Of a DNA stretch of 36,136 bases, positions 1 through 7,439 are shown one piece after another (the first letter of the stretch is position 1; each line of letters opens with the position of its first letter). The stretch is from Bacteroidales bacterium (lineage in GTDB: Bacteria > Bacteroidota > Bacteroidia > Bacteroidales > Bacteroidaceae), in NCBI GenBank assembly GCA_018064685.1, contig JAGHUS010000130.1, positions 1 to 36,136 on the forward strand, read 5' to 3'. A model generated the notes under the pieces. The model was not told the DNA's origin and made no database searches. It worked only from the letters and a program-made list of their open reading frames with translations. The position numbers and the translations under genes were made by a program.

Positions 1-46
1 AAAAAATGCCGCCAGGCGAGTCGGGCAATTGTGCTGCACGATGTTA

Positions 47-110
47 GCCTGCATTATTCATAGAGTAATTGTCAATTGTCAATTAATCTAAGATTATGAA
101 TAATCCAGGC
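47..110. repeat. Inverted repeat around a CAATTGT tandem, downstream of manA
   Basis: The arms at 47-62 and 95-110 are reverse complements at 15 of 16 positions. The 32-bp spacer contains tandem copies of TGTCAATT (about 68-84). It lies in the 253 bp downstream of the last gene of the minus-strand cluster, so it could form a hairpin in the 3' end of the transcript. There is no clear T-run directly after the stem on the minus strand, so a terminator role is uncertain. The rest of 1-253 shows no supported gene. Confidence 0.5.
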
Positions 111-253
111 TGGTGGAAGACTAGTGGATGTGAAAAGGGGGTCTTGCACTAACAGAACATTCAGTGTTACAGTGTGATAGAACATATTAGTGGAAGAGTG
201 CAGATGAATAAACAATTCGACTTGAATTTCCTGAGAATATAGTCACATACATA

Positions 254-1714
254 TTACTGCATGTGGAAGAAGTCGGATACGAGTTTGCCAATAGACTTAC
301 GATTGTTGATGAACGTCTCCAGCACCTTCGTGCTGCCGTGAGCGGGAATGATGTCGTAGTCGGCAATGGCAGCTGGGATAAGGCATGACTGTCCCTCGGG
401 CAACAACACATCGTCGTTGCTACTGCGTACATGTATGTGACAATCACCCTCGAAACACATCACGATGACAAAACTGTCGTACTTGAGCAGGTTGCGGTGG
501 AAGGGTTCGCTGACATCGAGGACACGCACCGAGAAATAGGGAGTGTCAAGAACACGGTCGAGAGAGTCTTTCTGCTCGTGATGCAGCGTGCGGTATTCGG
601 GATAGACATCATAGTCGATGGCCTGTGCTGCCAGTTCGGTATGTAGTTCGCGAGGCTTACCGTCAAGACCGGGACGGTTATAGTCGTAGATGCGATAGGT
701 CACATCACTGCTCTGCTGCACCTCGGCCAGCTTGATGCCACCACAGATGGCATGAACACGTCCAGCGGGCAGGTAGAAGACATCGCCTTTGTGCACCTCA
801 TGCCGAGCCAGAACGGATGTGATATCACTCTGCCCCGTCTGTGACTCGGCTATCAGTCGCTTAAACTCGTCGGGGTTGATATGCTCCTTGAATCCGGCAT
901 AGAGACAAGCTCCAGGTTCTGCATCAAGGATATACCACATCTCCGACTTACCCAACTTGCCGTGTTCGCGGCGAGCCATATCATCGTTGGGGTGAACCTG
1001 TATGGAGAGATCGTCGTGTGCATCGATGATCTTGGTGAGAAGAGGCAGACCTATGGTGTGCAGGTAGCTTTGCTCGTCGGCCACATTATGACTGGGATGG
1101 GGCGATATGAAACTCTTGTATTCCTTCTGATACTTGGCATACACGCTACGTCCCAGAATGGCTTCGGGCAACTGCGATATGACCTCGCTCAGCTTGTAAC
1201 GCGCCCAGGTTCCATTCTCAATCTCCGACTCATTGCCCGGAACCGTAGAAACTGTCCACTCCTCCGTTCCCCACACCAGTTTCTTCGGATTAGGCTTAAA
1301 GACAATGGGATAGAGCTTCTTACGTTTCGCCTCGATGACACAGCCGATGGTCATGACGCGCACATCGGTAAGGGCACGCAACTCGTGCAAGGTGCCATGG
1401 TTGACATACACGAAATCGTCCTTACAGCAATGTAGTATCTCGTCCTCCTTCTCTACCAGTCCACCGTGCTCATCAAAAGGATTATCAGCATCGGACATGG
1501 CATGCAAACGCACATCCAGCTCACCATCCAGCACATAAAACCCCTCCTGCATATCAGGATGGATATGCGCCACAGCTACCTCACCCTGCTTGAGTTCTGT
1601 AACTGCTATCTGCGTGATGGAACAATTACTCTCGTTGCTAGAGAGCAACACACGTTTCATACCCACACCATGCGAGGTGGACTTGGGATCTATATCTGAA
1701 AGATGACGAAGCAT
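254..1714 (-). CDS. manA: Class I mannose-6-phosphate isomerase with extra N-terminal cupin domain
   Basis: This enzyme should interconvert mannose-6-phosphate and fructose-6-phosphate in the cytoplasm with a metal cofactor. The C-terminal part (from about residue 134) is a recognisable class I isomerase: it has the QVHPNDD metal-ligand segment, a following KSEMWYIL with the Glu ligand, and PAGRVHAI with the later His. The first 130 residues are an added single cupin, with HIHPDMQEGFYVL (His50, His52, Glu57) and a later VNHGTLHEL. At 486 residues it is much longer than typical 320-residue isomerases, so it is a fusion. It is the last gene of the minus-strand cluster, 48 bp after the acyl ligase. 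It could supply mannose or fructose phosphates for glycosylation, or it may be an unrelated neighbour. The start is ATG. Family assignment is firm; the pathway link is inferred. Confidence 0.88.
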   Translation of the reverse strand: MLRHLSDIDPKSTSHGVGMKRVLLSSNESNCSITQIAVTELKQGEVAVAHIHPDMQEGFYVLDGELDVRLHAMSDADNPFDEHGGLVEKEDEILHCCKDDFVYVNHGTLHELRALTDVRVMTIGCVIEAKRKKLYPIVFKPNPKKLVWGTEEWTVSTVPGNESEIENGTWARYKLSEVISQLPEAILGRSVYAKYQKEYKSFISPHPSHNVADEQSYLHTIGLPLLTKIIDAHDDLSIQVHPNDDMARREHGKLGKSEMWYILDAEPGACLYAGFKEHINPDEFKRLIAESQTGQSDITSVLARHEVHKGDVFYLPAGRVHAICGGIKLAEVQQSSDVTYRIYDYNRPGLDGKPRELHTELAAQAIDYDVYPEYRTLHHEQKDSLDRVLDTPYFSVRVLDVSEPFHRNLLKYDSFVIVMCFEGDCHIHVRSSNDDVLLPEGQSCLIPAAIADYDIIPAHGSTKVLETFINNRKSIGKLVSDFFHMQ

Positions 1715-1762
1715 TGAGAATGATGGTTAAAACGGTTATACGATTATACGGTTACTGCGCCC

Positions 1763-3133
1763 TCATCGATAATATTTTCTGTCGAGCTTGCCGTTGTAGG
1801 TACGACGGATAGAGTCGACCTGTTCGTAGGCTACCGGTACTTTGTAACTCTCGAGTGTAGCATTGATGTGCAGAGCAATCTTACGTTTGTCGAGTTTGAC
1901 ACCTTCCTCCAGCACAACCAGCAGCTTTGGAGCATGCCCCAGCACTATGTGTGTGGTAGAGACACAGATGCAATCGGCTATGCCAGGACATGAGAGGGCT
2001 GCATCCTCGACTTCGACAGGCGAGACCTTGAAACCTCCCACATTGATGACATCATCCTCGCGCCCTGTGAGTCGCAACATGCCTTCGTCGTCGAGAATGC
2101 CATTATCGGCAGTGAAGAGAGTAGGCACGTCGACACCTCCATCGGCAGCTGAGACTGACGGCGATTGACGCAGAACCGTAGATGTGAGATCAGCGTCGCC
2201 CACATAGCCCAGCATAAGTGTGGGGCCCTGACACGCTACCTTTCCGTCAGGAGAAATGAAGACGCGGGCATGCTTCATGGGGCGACCCAGACATCCCGCT
2301 ATACACTTGTCGCTGTTGTAGTTATGGGTGCAGACGATACCCGTCTCGGTAGAGGCATAGGTGTTGTACATACGTGAATGAGGCAACACGGCACAGATGG
2401 CTTCCATATCGCTTTGAGCCATTGGAGCAGCACCTGTCTCTATAAAATCAATCTTATGGGCGAAGCCGGCCAGCTGCGCCTTGCCAAATTGAAGCAGAAT
2501 GCGTATGCTGGCAGGAACAAGGAAAGTAGCCATCTTAGTACATGGGTATGAAAGTGCGGAGAAGAACTCGTTGATGTCCTTCATGCCCGTAGTGACGTAG
2601 ATGGTGCCTCCGGTAAGAATGACGGGGTATATCTTGGAGAGGCTGCCGATGTGATTAAGCGGACCGGCAATGACAAAAACAAGATCGTGACTGAATCCTT
2701 GAGCCTCGACGAGGTTCTCGGCATTGCATACAATAGTGCGATGACTGATCATCACTCCCTTGGAACGACCGGTGGTGCCTGTGGTAAAGAGCACGTCGGC
2801 AGTAGAATCAGGCATCTCACTGTGCGAGACAAGCGTACTGACCTCGTCGAATACGGCATCAGATGTATCACGCTCCAAAGGCACTGCCACCTTTCCCGCC
2901 ATGTGAAGAGCGAAATAGTGTATGAGGAAATCCAAGTTCTGCGAAGCACGGAACACCTCTGCCCTAGCCTGAACCTTGGTCTTCAGCACATCGGCTTCGC
3001 GACAAGCAGCATCATAGAGCTGTGCATAGGTAAGACAGCGTGTGTCGGCTTCGACACGCTCGCCCAGCACCACAGCCACCTTGTCAGGCCACTGTTCGGC
3101 ATTCCTGCGCAGATAGTCCTCAAGTGTCATCAT
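1763..3133 (-). CDS. AMP-dependent acyl/aryl acid ligase (ANL family)
   Basis: A cytoplasmic adenylating enzyme that activates a carboxylic acid with ATP for transfer to CoA or to an ACP phosphopantetheine. The P-loop LFTTGTTGRSKG lies at residues 115-126. It is followed by MYNTYASTETGIV (adenine-binding region), LTGREDDVINVGGFKVSP (hinge) and the catalytic C-terminal Lys449 in NGKLDRKYY. At 456 residues it is on the short side for the family. It starts 6 bp after the stop of the upstream ACP gene, which suggests that the ACP is its acceptor. APE and related clusters carry such a ligase to load the starter acid. The substrate (aryl or fatty acid) cannot be read from the sequence. Two adjacent ATG codons are possible starts (3133 and 3130). 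Confidence 0.85.
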   Translation of the reverse strand: MMTLEDYLRRNAEQWPDKVAVVLGERVEADTRCLTYAQLYDAACREADVLKTKVQARAEVFRASQNLDFLIHYFALHMAGKVAVPLERDTSDAVFDEVSTLVSHSEMPDSTADVLFTTGTTGRSKGVMISHRTIVCNAENLVEAQGFSHDLVFVIAGPLNHIGSLSKIYPVILTGGTIYVTTGMKDINEFFSALSYPCTKMATFLVPASIRILLQFGKAQLAGFAHKIDFIETGAAPMAQSDMEAICAVLPHSRMYNTYASTETGIVCTHNYNSDKCIAGCLGRPMKHARVFISPDGKVACQGPTLMLGYVGDADLTSTVLRQSPSVSAADGGVDVPTLFTADNGILDDEGMLRLTGREDDVINVGGFKVSPVEVEDAALSCPGIADCICVSTTHIVLGHAPKLLVVLEEGVKLDKRKIALHINATLESYKVPVAYEQVDSIRRTYNGKLDRKYYR

Positions 3134-3139
3134 AACATT

Positions 3140-3367
3140 TTATTTTTCAGATTGTTTACGCTCAACCATCGCCACGATGTTATCAAGGCTCTTAAGGTTC
3201 TTGGGCGTTGCATCACGACCGTCCAGTTCGATGCCGTACTTGTCGGACAGCATCATGAGGATGGTAGTGACACCTAGCGAATCCAGTTCGCTGAAAAGGA
3301 ACTTCGATTCGAAGTCGACCAGAGGAAGTGCATCCTCCAACATTTCTTTTATATCATCGCGTAACAT
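3140..3367 (-). CDS. Acyl carrier protein (third ACP of the cluster)
   Basis: A 75-residue carrier protein that should hold acyl intermediates on a 4'-phosphopantetheine arm. The attachment site is Ser30 in SELDSLGV, followed by the helix-rich ILMMLSDKYGIEL segment usual in ACPs. It is separated from the ligase gene by only 6 bp and from the upstream acyltransferase by 226 bp, so ACP and ligase form a pair. Compared with the other two ACPs of the cluster it has a shorter first helix and a less acidic, non-GxDS attachment context. It may therefore be a dedicated starter-loading ACP rather than the chain-extending one; that is inference. Confidence 0.85.
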   Translation of the reverse strand: MLRDDIKEMLEDALPLVDFESKFLFSELDSLGVTTILMMLSDKYGIELDGRDATPKNLKSLDNIVAMVERKQSEK

Positions 3368-3468
3368 ACAATACTTTAGAATTAAGAATTAAGAGAGAAG
3401 AAATAAGAACTATTCATACAACATGCTCAGTTTTAAGGGCTTTTAAAGGTAGAAAAAAGGTAGTAAAA

Positions 3469-3535
3469 GTGACATTAGTATAAATTGTCACAGAGGTATT
3501 GTCCCTTTTACACTGCATTTTGACCTTCGTCAAAA
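3469..3535 (-). terminator. Two short hairpins between acyltransferase and ACP genes
   Basis: The 226-bp gap 3368-3593 contains GTGACA/TGTCAC at 3469-3474 and 3486-3491. On the minus strand this is followed by a TTTT stretch and then CTTTTTTC. A second hairpin has TTTTGAC/GTCAAAA arms around a CTTC loop at 3518-3535. Three minus-strand copies of a TAAAAGGGA-like octamer lie near 3502, 3542 and 3555. The structures could attenuate transcription between the 18-gene block upstream and the ACP/ligase/isomerase block. No good TAnnTTTG promoter was recognised for the downstream genes. Confidence 0.35.
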
Positions 3536-3593
3536 GCTTTACTCCCTTTTATATCCCTTTTTACTACTTAAAGTTGAGCGAAACTTGTACATT

Positions 3594-4733
3594 TTATTTA
3601 AAAATCAACTTCGACTCAATAGGATTGGAATAGATACCCAGCAGGATGTCGGACAGTTCATCGATGTTACAGGTCTCCTCGTACTGCTGAAGTCGTTTCA
3701 AGTAGTCTACAAAGGTCTGCTTCTCCTGTTCGGTGTAACGGTCCACATACTCCTGCTTGCCGTAGCGAAGGTCGTGTGCAATGTAGTTGTTGGGGGTGAG
3801 ACGATAGGCCGAGCAGATGCGACAATCGATGAGATTGGCCACCTGACGATGATAATCGCCTGCTGTACAATCGTTGAACTGCATCAAGTCATCGCGAGTG
3901 ATAAGGTCGCAGAACTCAATGTGAATACGTCCCTTGGGCTGCACAATACCAGTGAGAATGCTGTTCAGGTCTTCGCCAGGCTTCTTGATGTATTTGGCCG
4001 AACGACTCTGATAGAGTTCGAGTGCCTTGAGAATATCGCACGATTCCCACTCGTAGCTAATGCTGATGGGCACGATGTTCAGCTCCGTCAACGCATCGAC
4101 CTTATCGCCCTGATAGCTCATGCCAAACATCTTTATGATGCCCTGGTCGGTACGGTCTATTCCATCCTTGGTGCGACCATTGCGCTGTGCTATCCACACC
4201 GACTCCTTGTTGTCGATAAGTGTATGACGAATATACTCGCTGAGGTGAAGCGATGCTTTGTAGAACTCTCGCGGACTCATTCCCGGTCGCTCCACCTTGA
4301 ACATCTTGTTCGACTTGCCGATGTCCGTCACCAGCTGTCCCTGCATCAGATTGGCTCCGAAGGTAATCTCCGATGTCTCGTGTCCATTCTTGTAGAGCAC
4401 GTACTGCAGTAGGCAGGCATCGAGCATGATGTCGCGATGGTTGGATACGAAGAGATACTTCTTGTTGGGATCGAGCTTCTCTATACCGCTGAAAGTGAAG
4501 TCGGTAGAACTACGTTCGAGAACCTGTTCGTTGACACAGCGCATCACTTCCAACTGGAAATCGCGCACGTTGCTATATGCACGTATCTGCTCGCGCACCT
4601 TGTCGATATTTTTCCCGGGATACACGTAGGATGCCAATAGTGCGAACGAGGTGCTGTCGGCAATACGCTGCATGGCAGCAGGAATCTCCTCGTCGTAGTA
4701 AGGACGCATGTCGTCGAACTTTGGATTCTTCAT
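3594..4733 (-). CDS. Glycerolipid-type acyltransferase (PlsB/PlsC superfamily)
   Basis: A 379-residue member of the glycerophosphate acyltransferase superfamily. The catalytic block is NHRDIMLD at residues 98-105, a slightly altered NHX4D box. The segment WIAQRNGRTKDG stands where PlsC proteins have FPEGTRS and would bind the phosphate or substrate. No signal peptide or obvious transmembrane helix is seen, so it probably acts at the inner face of the membrane. It could transfer the finished polyene or fatty chain from ACP to a glycerol- or sugar-containing acceptor. It follows the alpha/beta hydrolase gene across a 102-bp gap filled with a tandem repeat that ends about 8 bp before its ATG. 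Confidence 0.78.
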   Translation of the reverse strand: MKNPKFDDMRPYYDEEIPAAMQRIADSTSFALLASYVYPGKNIDKVREQIRAYSNVRDFQLEVMRCVNEQVLERSSTDFTFSGIEKLDPNKKYLFVSNHRDIMLDACLLQYVLYKNGHETSEITFGANLMQGQLVTDIGKSNKMFKVERPGMSPREFYKASLHLSEYIRHTLIDNKESVWIAQRNGRTKDGIDRTDQGIIKMFGMSYQGDKVDALTELNIVPISISYEWESCDILKALELYQSRSAKYIKKPGEDLNSILTGIVQPKGRIHIEFCDLITRDDLMQFNDCTAGDYHRQVANLIDCRICSAYRLTPNNYIAHDLRYGKQEYVDRYTEQEKQTFVDYLKRLQQYEETCNIDELSDILLGIYSNPIESKLIFK

Positions 4734-4740
4734 TGTTTAT

Positions 4741-4830
4741 TAGTCGTTTAGGAGATTGGTCGTTTAGGAAACTTGGAAATTAGTCGTTTAGGAGACTTGG
4801 AAATTAGTCGTTTAGGAAACTAGGAGAGAG
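4741..4830 (-). repeat. Imperfect tandem repeat TAGTCGTTTAGGA, four copies
   Basis: Four imperfect units start at 4741, 4760, 4781 and 4805. Each has the core TCGTTTAGGA followed by GATTGG, AACTTGG, GACTTGG and AACTAGG in turn; unit length is 19-26 bp. The array fills the gap between the hydrolase stop and the start codon of the next acyltransferase and covers the expected translation-initiation region. Unit-number change would alter the intercistronic spacing without touching a coding frame. Confidence 0.8.
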
Positions 4831-4835
4831 GGCTT

Positions 4836-5687
4836 TTATAACCCTAACGTCTGTATCCATTGTATGAACTCATTACGCCACTGGCGGCACTCGGGTGTGC
4901 CCTTTCTGTCGGATGCTCCGAAGCCATGACGCCCCTTTTCATATTGGATGTATTTGTGAGTGACGTGCTTAAGAGTAAGAGCGGCATCAAGAAGTTCGGA
5001 GTTCTGATACTTCACGACAGGATCGTCCTTGCAGTTGACAAGAAAGACAGGAGGACAGTCGTCTGGAACGTGCTTCTCGAGCGACAACAACTCGCGCATA
5101 TCAGCTTTATGCTTTCCGTACTCGCCCAGCAGAGCGCGACGCGAACGCTTGTGCGTGACACTGTGCGACATTGACACAACCGGATAGAGAAGGGCTGCAA
5201 AATCGGGCATAAGCGACACCTGGGTGTTGATCTTGTGCGGGGCAAGATAGTTGGTGGCATGATAGCAAAGGCTGCTCATAGCCAAGTGTCCGCCTGCCGA
5301 GAAGCCCATGACACCTACTCGTTTAGGATTGACTCCATAGCGTAAGGCATTCTCACGCACCAGCTGAATGGCACGCTGAATATCCTCTATCATATTAGGA
5401 TGCTGGTTGCCCTTGAAAAGGAGACGTGAATGCGTAAGGAAAGGGATATAGCCTTGCGTGCGATACTTCAGCAAGAAAGCTGCAATACCCTGACTGTTAA
5501 GCCATTTAGCCACAAGAACACCTTCGGTATGGCTATCGAGCCAACAATAGCTTCCACCTGGACAAATGATGACGCCCATACCCTCGAACTTATTCGTCGT
5601 GGGTATAAATGGAGTGAGGGTGACACTACGATTCTTCACCATCGTGCCTTCCCACACCCGTATCATTTCCGATTCTGTTTCAACCAT
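4836..5687 (-). CDS. Alpha/beta-hydrolase, acetyl-esterase/lipase-like
   Basis: A predicted serine hydrolase of about 283 residues. An oxyanion-hole segment VIICPGGSY (39-47) is followed by the nucleophile elbow GFSAGGH with Ser130, an acid in CKDDPVV (Asp221 or Asp222) and His254 in KGRHGFG. No signal peptide is visible, so it is probably cytoplasmic. In this cluster it may release or trim an ester-linked acyl product, or deacetylate a sugar. I chose ATG at 5687; the longer open frame to 5714 would need a TTG start, and ATG at 5666 is also possible. It lies 36 bp downstream of the 124-residue unknown gene. Confidence 0.8.
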   Translation of the reverse strand: MVETESEMIRVWEGTMVKNRSVTLTPFIPTTNKFEGMGVIICPGGSYCWLDSHTEGVLVAKWLNSQGIAAFLLKYRTQGYIPFLTHSRLLFKGNQHPNMIEDIQRAIQLVRENALRYGVNPKRVGVMGFSAGGHLAMSSLCYHATNYLAPHKINTQVSLMPDFAALLYPVVSMSHSVTHKRSRRALLGEYGKHKADMRELLSLEKHVPDDCPPVFLVNCKDDPVVKYQNSELLDAALTLKHVTHKYIQYEKGRHGFGASDRKGTPECRQWRNEFIQWIQTLGL

Positions 5688-5723
5688 ATCAGTACATGTC
5701 GGACAAGACTCCAAGCCTGTCTC

Positions 5724-6098
5724 TTAACCTATTACCTTATGATCCAATATGCTTTTTATTTCTTCATTACTCAGCTGATGGTATTTGTGCTGTATGTCAG
5801 CATCAAAGTCCACAGCATAATACTCCTCGTCGTAGAACGAAAGCTTGGAATTGGTGTCGGGCGTACACTCGATGTACACACACTCCTCAAGGTTCAAGCC
5901 TTTTGCCTGGCACACCTGTTCGGCAAGCGACTTACCAGCATAGGTAACACTCGTTCCGGGATTGTCCTGATAGAGCTCGGTGACGATGATATAGTTCTTG
6001 CCGTCTACCTGGCGAATCTTCAATCCGCAAGACGAGGGCATGTCCCACTGACCCTTGAACTCAAATATCTCGTCGTAATATTCTTCTGATACTTTCAT
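5724..6098 (-). CDS. Conserved-looking hypothetical protein, 124 aa
   Basis: I do not recognise this family. The protein is small and acidic, with no signal peptide and no membrane segment. It contains two cysteines near the middle (EQVCQAKGLNLEECVYIEC region) and several aromatic, acidic stretches such as EYYDEIF and YDEEYYAVDFD. It sits 21 bp downstream of the radical SAM gene and 36 bp upstream of the hydrolase, in the same direction. The spacing and the ATG start support a real co-transcribed gene. A role as a partner of the radical SAM enzyme is only a guess from position. Confidence 0.7.
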   Translation of the reverse strand: MKVSEEYYDEIFEFKGQWDMPSSCGLKIRQVDGKNYIIVTELYQDNPGTSVTYAGKSLAEQVCQAKGLNLEECVYIECTPDTNSKLSFYDEEYYAVDFDADIQHKYHQLSNEEIKSILDHKVIG

Positions 6099-6119
6099 AA
6101 CGAACTATCAATATAATTA

Positions 6120-7421
6120 TTACACATTTACATTACGCACCTTGCGGTTGACATCACGACCGAATGACTTGTTGATGAGTCGGCGATCGCGAGGACGATA
6201 AGTACCCTCCTCCATCTCGCGCAGAGCTACGTTGCAGAACAGACGGAACATCTTCGACTCCTGTGTCTCGTCCTTGTAGAAAGTCTTCCATGCATAGTCG
6301 TAGATATCCTGCAACTCCTCGGGTGTCATGTGCTTGGGCTGGAACACAACCTGACCGGCATTGTAGTGGTTCCAGTCGAAGTCGAAGATACGTCCCTGAC
6401 GCAGCAGGTCGTCGTAGCCCTTGGTGTGGGGGAAAGGAGTCATCACGGTGAACTCGGCCAGGTCGAGGTCTATCTCGCCCAGGAAGTCGATAAGACGCTT
6501 GCAGTCGTCCATGGTCTGGTTGTCAAGACCCAAGAGGATGGTACCCTCGACACCGATGCCATAGTCGTGATAACGCTTTACACGCTCCTTGATATAGTCG
6601 GAGGTGTCATAGACAGCCTGGTAGACATACCACGCACCAGCCTTGGCTGCAAGGTCGAGGATCTCGGGATCGTCCTCGATGGTGTGGCTAATCCACTTCT
6701 TCTTCAAGGGAGCAATAGCGGTGAAGAGTTCCTTCTCCCACTCCTTGTTCTGTGCCAACGAGTTGTCGACAATGAAGAGGCGGTTGTTGTCAATGCCGGC
6801 CAGATCCTCAACAACCTTGTCGATGGGACGTGGACGGAACTTACGACCACCCAGATAACTTACGGCACAGGGGTAGCAAGAGAAACGGCAGCCACGGCTA
6901 GCGTGGAAGAGGTCGACCATAGGCACACCCTTGTGGTTGTAGAGGTCGCGCTTGTAGAGGTCGCGACGGCAAGGACCTACATCCTCGATGGCGGGGAACT
7001 GCAGCATGTAGTTGTACACCTTCTTCAATTCACCGCGACGCCAATCCTGCATCACACCCTCCGAACGACCTTCAGCTTCGCCCAGGAAGATGGAGTCGAC
7101 ATGATTGACAAGCTCCTCGGCATGAAGCATTGTAGAGATACCACCAGCAATGACCTGTTTGCCGCGGCGATGATATTCGGCAGCAATCTCTTCGCCACGC
7201 TTCACCTGAGTGGAGAGCATCATGGAGAGAGCAACGAGATCGCAAGGATCGTCGAAATTGAGCTCTTCGACATTCTCATCGACAAAATCAATATCGACAT
7301 ACCAAGGCAAAGTGGCTGCAAAAGCCACAGGTCCGTGAGGGGGCAAATTGAATGTGGTTTGCCCAGGCAGCTTCTTCCATTTAGGATAGATAAGCTTTAA
7401 CTTAATAGTACGTGTATCCAT
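6120..7421 (-). CDS. B12-binding-type radical SAM enzyme
   Basis: A 433-residue radical SAM protein. The 4Fe-4S cluster motif CxxxCxxC is seen as CRFSCYPC with Cys178, Cys182 and Cys185. The first 130 or so residues have the Rossmann-like pattern of the cobalamin-binding domain found in BchE/HpnJ-type enzymes (DLVALSMMLSTQVKRG, VIAGGISTMLH, IFLGEAEG), though the classical DxHxxG motif is absent. The C-terminal half fits the usual TIM-barrel and DUF4070-like tail (VEGTILLGLDNQT, FTVMTPFPHT). Such enzymes methylate, cyclise or rearrange unactivated carbons. It lies 18 bp downstream of two tandem flavoproteins. A radical SAM plus CrtI-like pair beside FabF/FabZ/ACP genes is the combination proposed for ladderane-type lipids. 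The reaction here is unknown. Confidence 0.87.
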   Translation of the reverse strand: MDTRTIKLKLIYPKWKKLPGQTTFNLPPHGPVAFAATLPWYVDIDFVDENVEELNFDDPCDLVALSMMLSTQVKRGEEIAAEYHRRGKQVIAGGISTMLHAEELVNHVDSIFLGEAEGRSEGVMQDWRRGELKKVYNYMLQFPAIEDVGPCRRDLYKRDLYNHKGVPMVDLFHASRGCRFSCYPCAVSYLGGRKFRPRPIDKVVEDLAGIDNNRLFIVDNSLAQNKEWEKELFTAIAPLKKKWISHTIEDDPEILDLAAKAGAWYVYQAVYDTSDYIKERVKRYHDYGIGVEGTILLGLDNQTMDDCKRLIDFLGEIDLDLAEFTVMTPFPHTKGYDDLLRQGRIFDFDWNHYNAGQVVFQPKHMTPEELQDIYDYAWKTFYKDETQESKMFRLFCNVALREMEEGTYRPRDRRLINKSFGRDVNRKVRNVNV

Positions 7422-7439
7422 ATATAAACTATCTGTAAA

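Noticed and set aside
6330..7400. 356-codon plus-strand open frame opposite the radical SAM gene
   Set aside because: Long antisense frames are common opposite genes with this codon bias. The opposite strand has clear radical SAM motifs and fits the operon.
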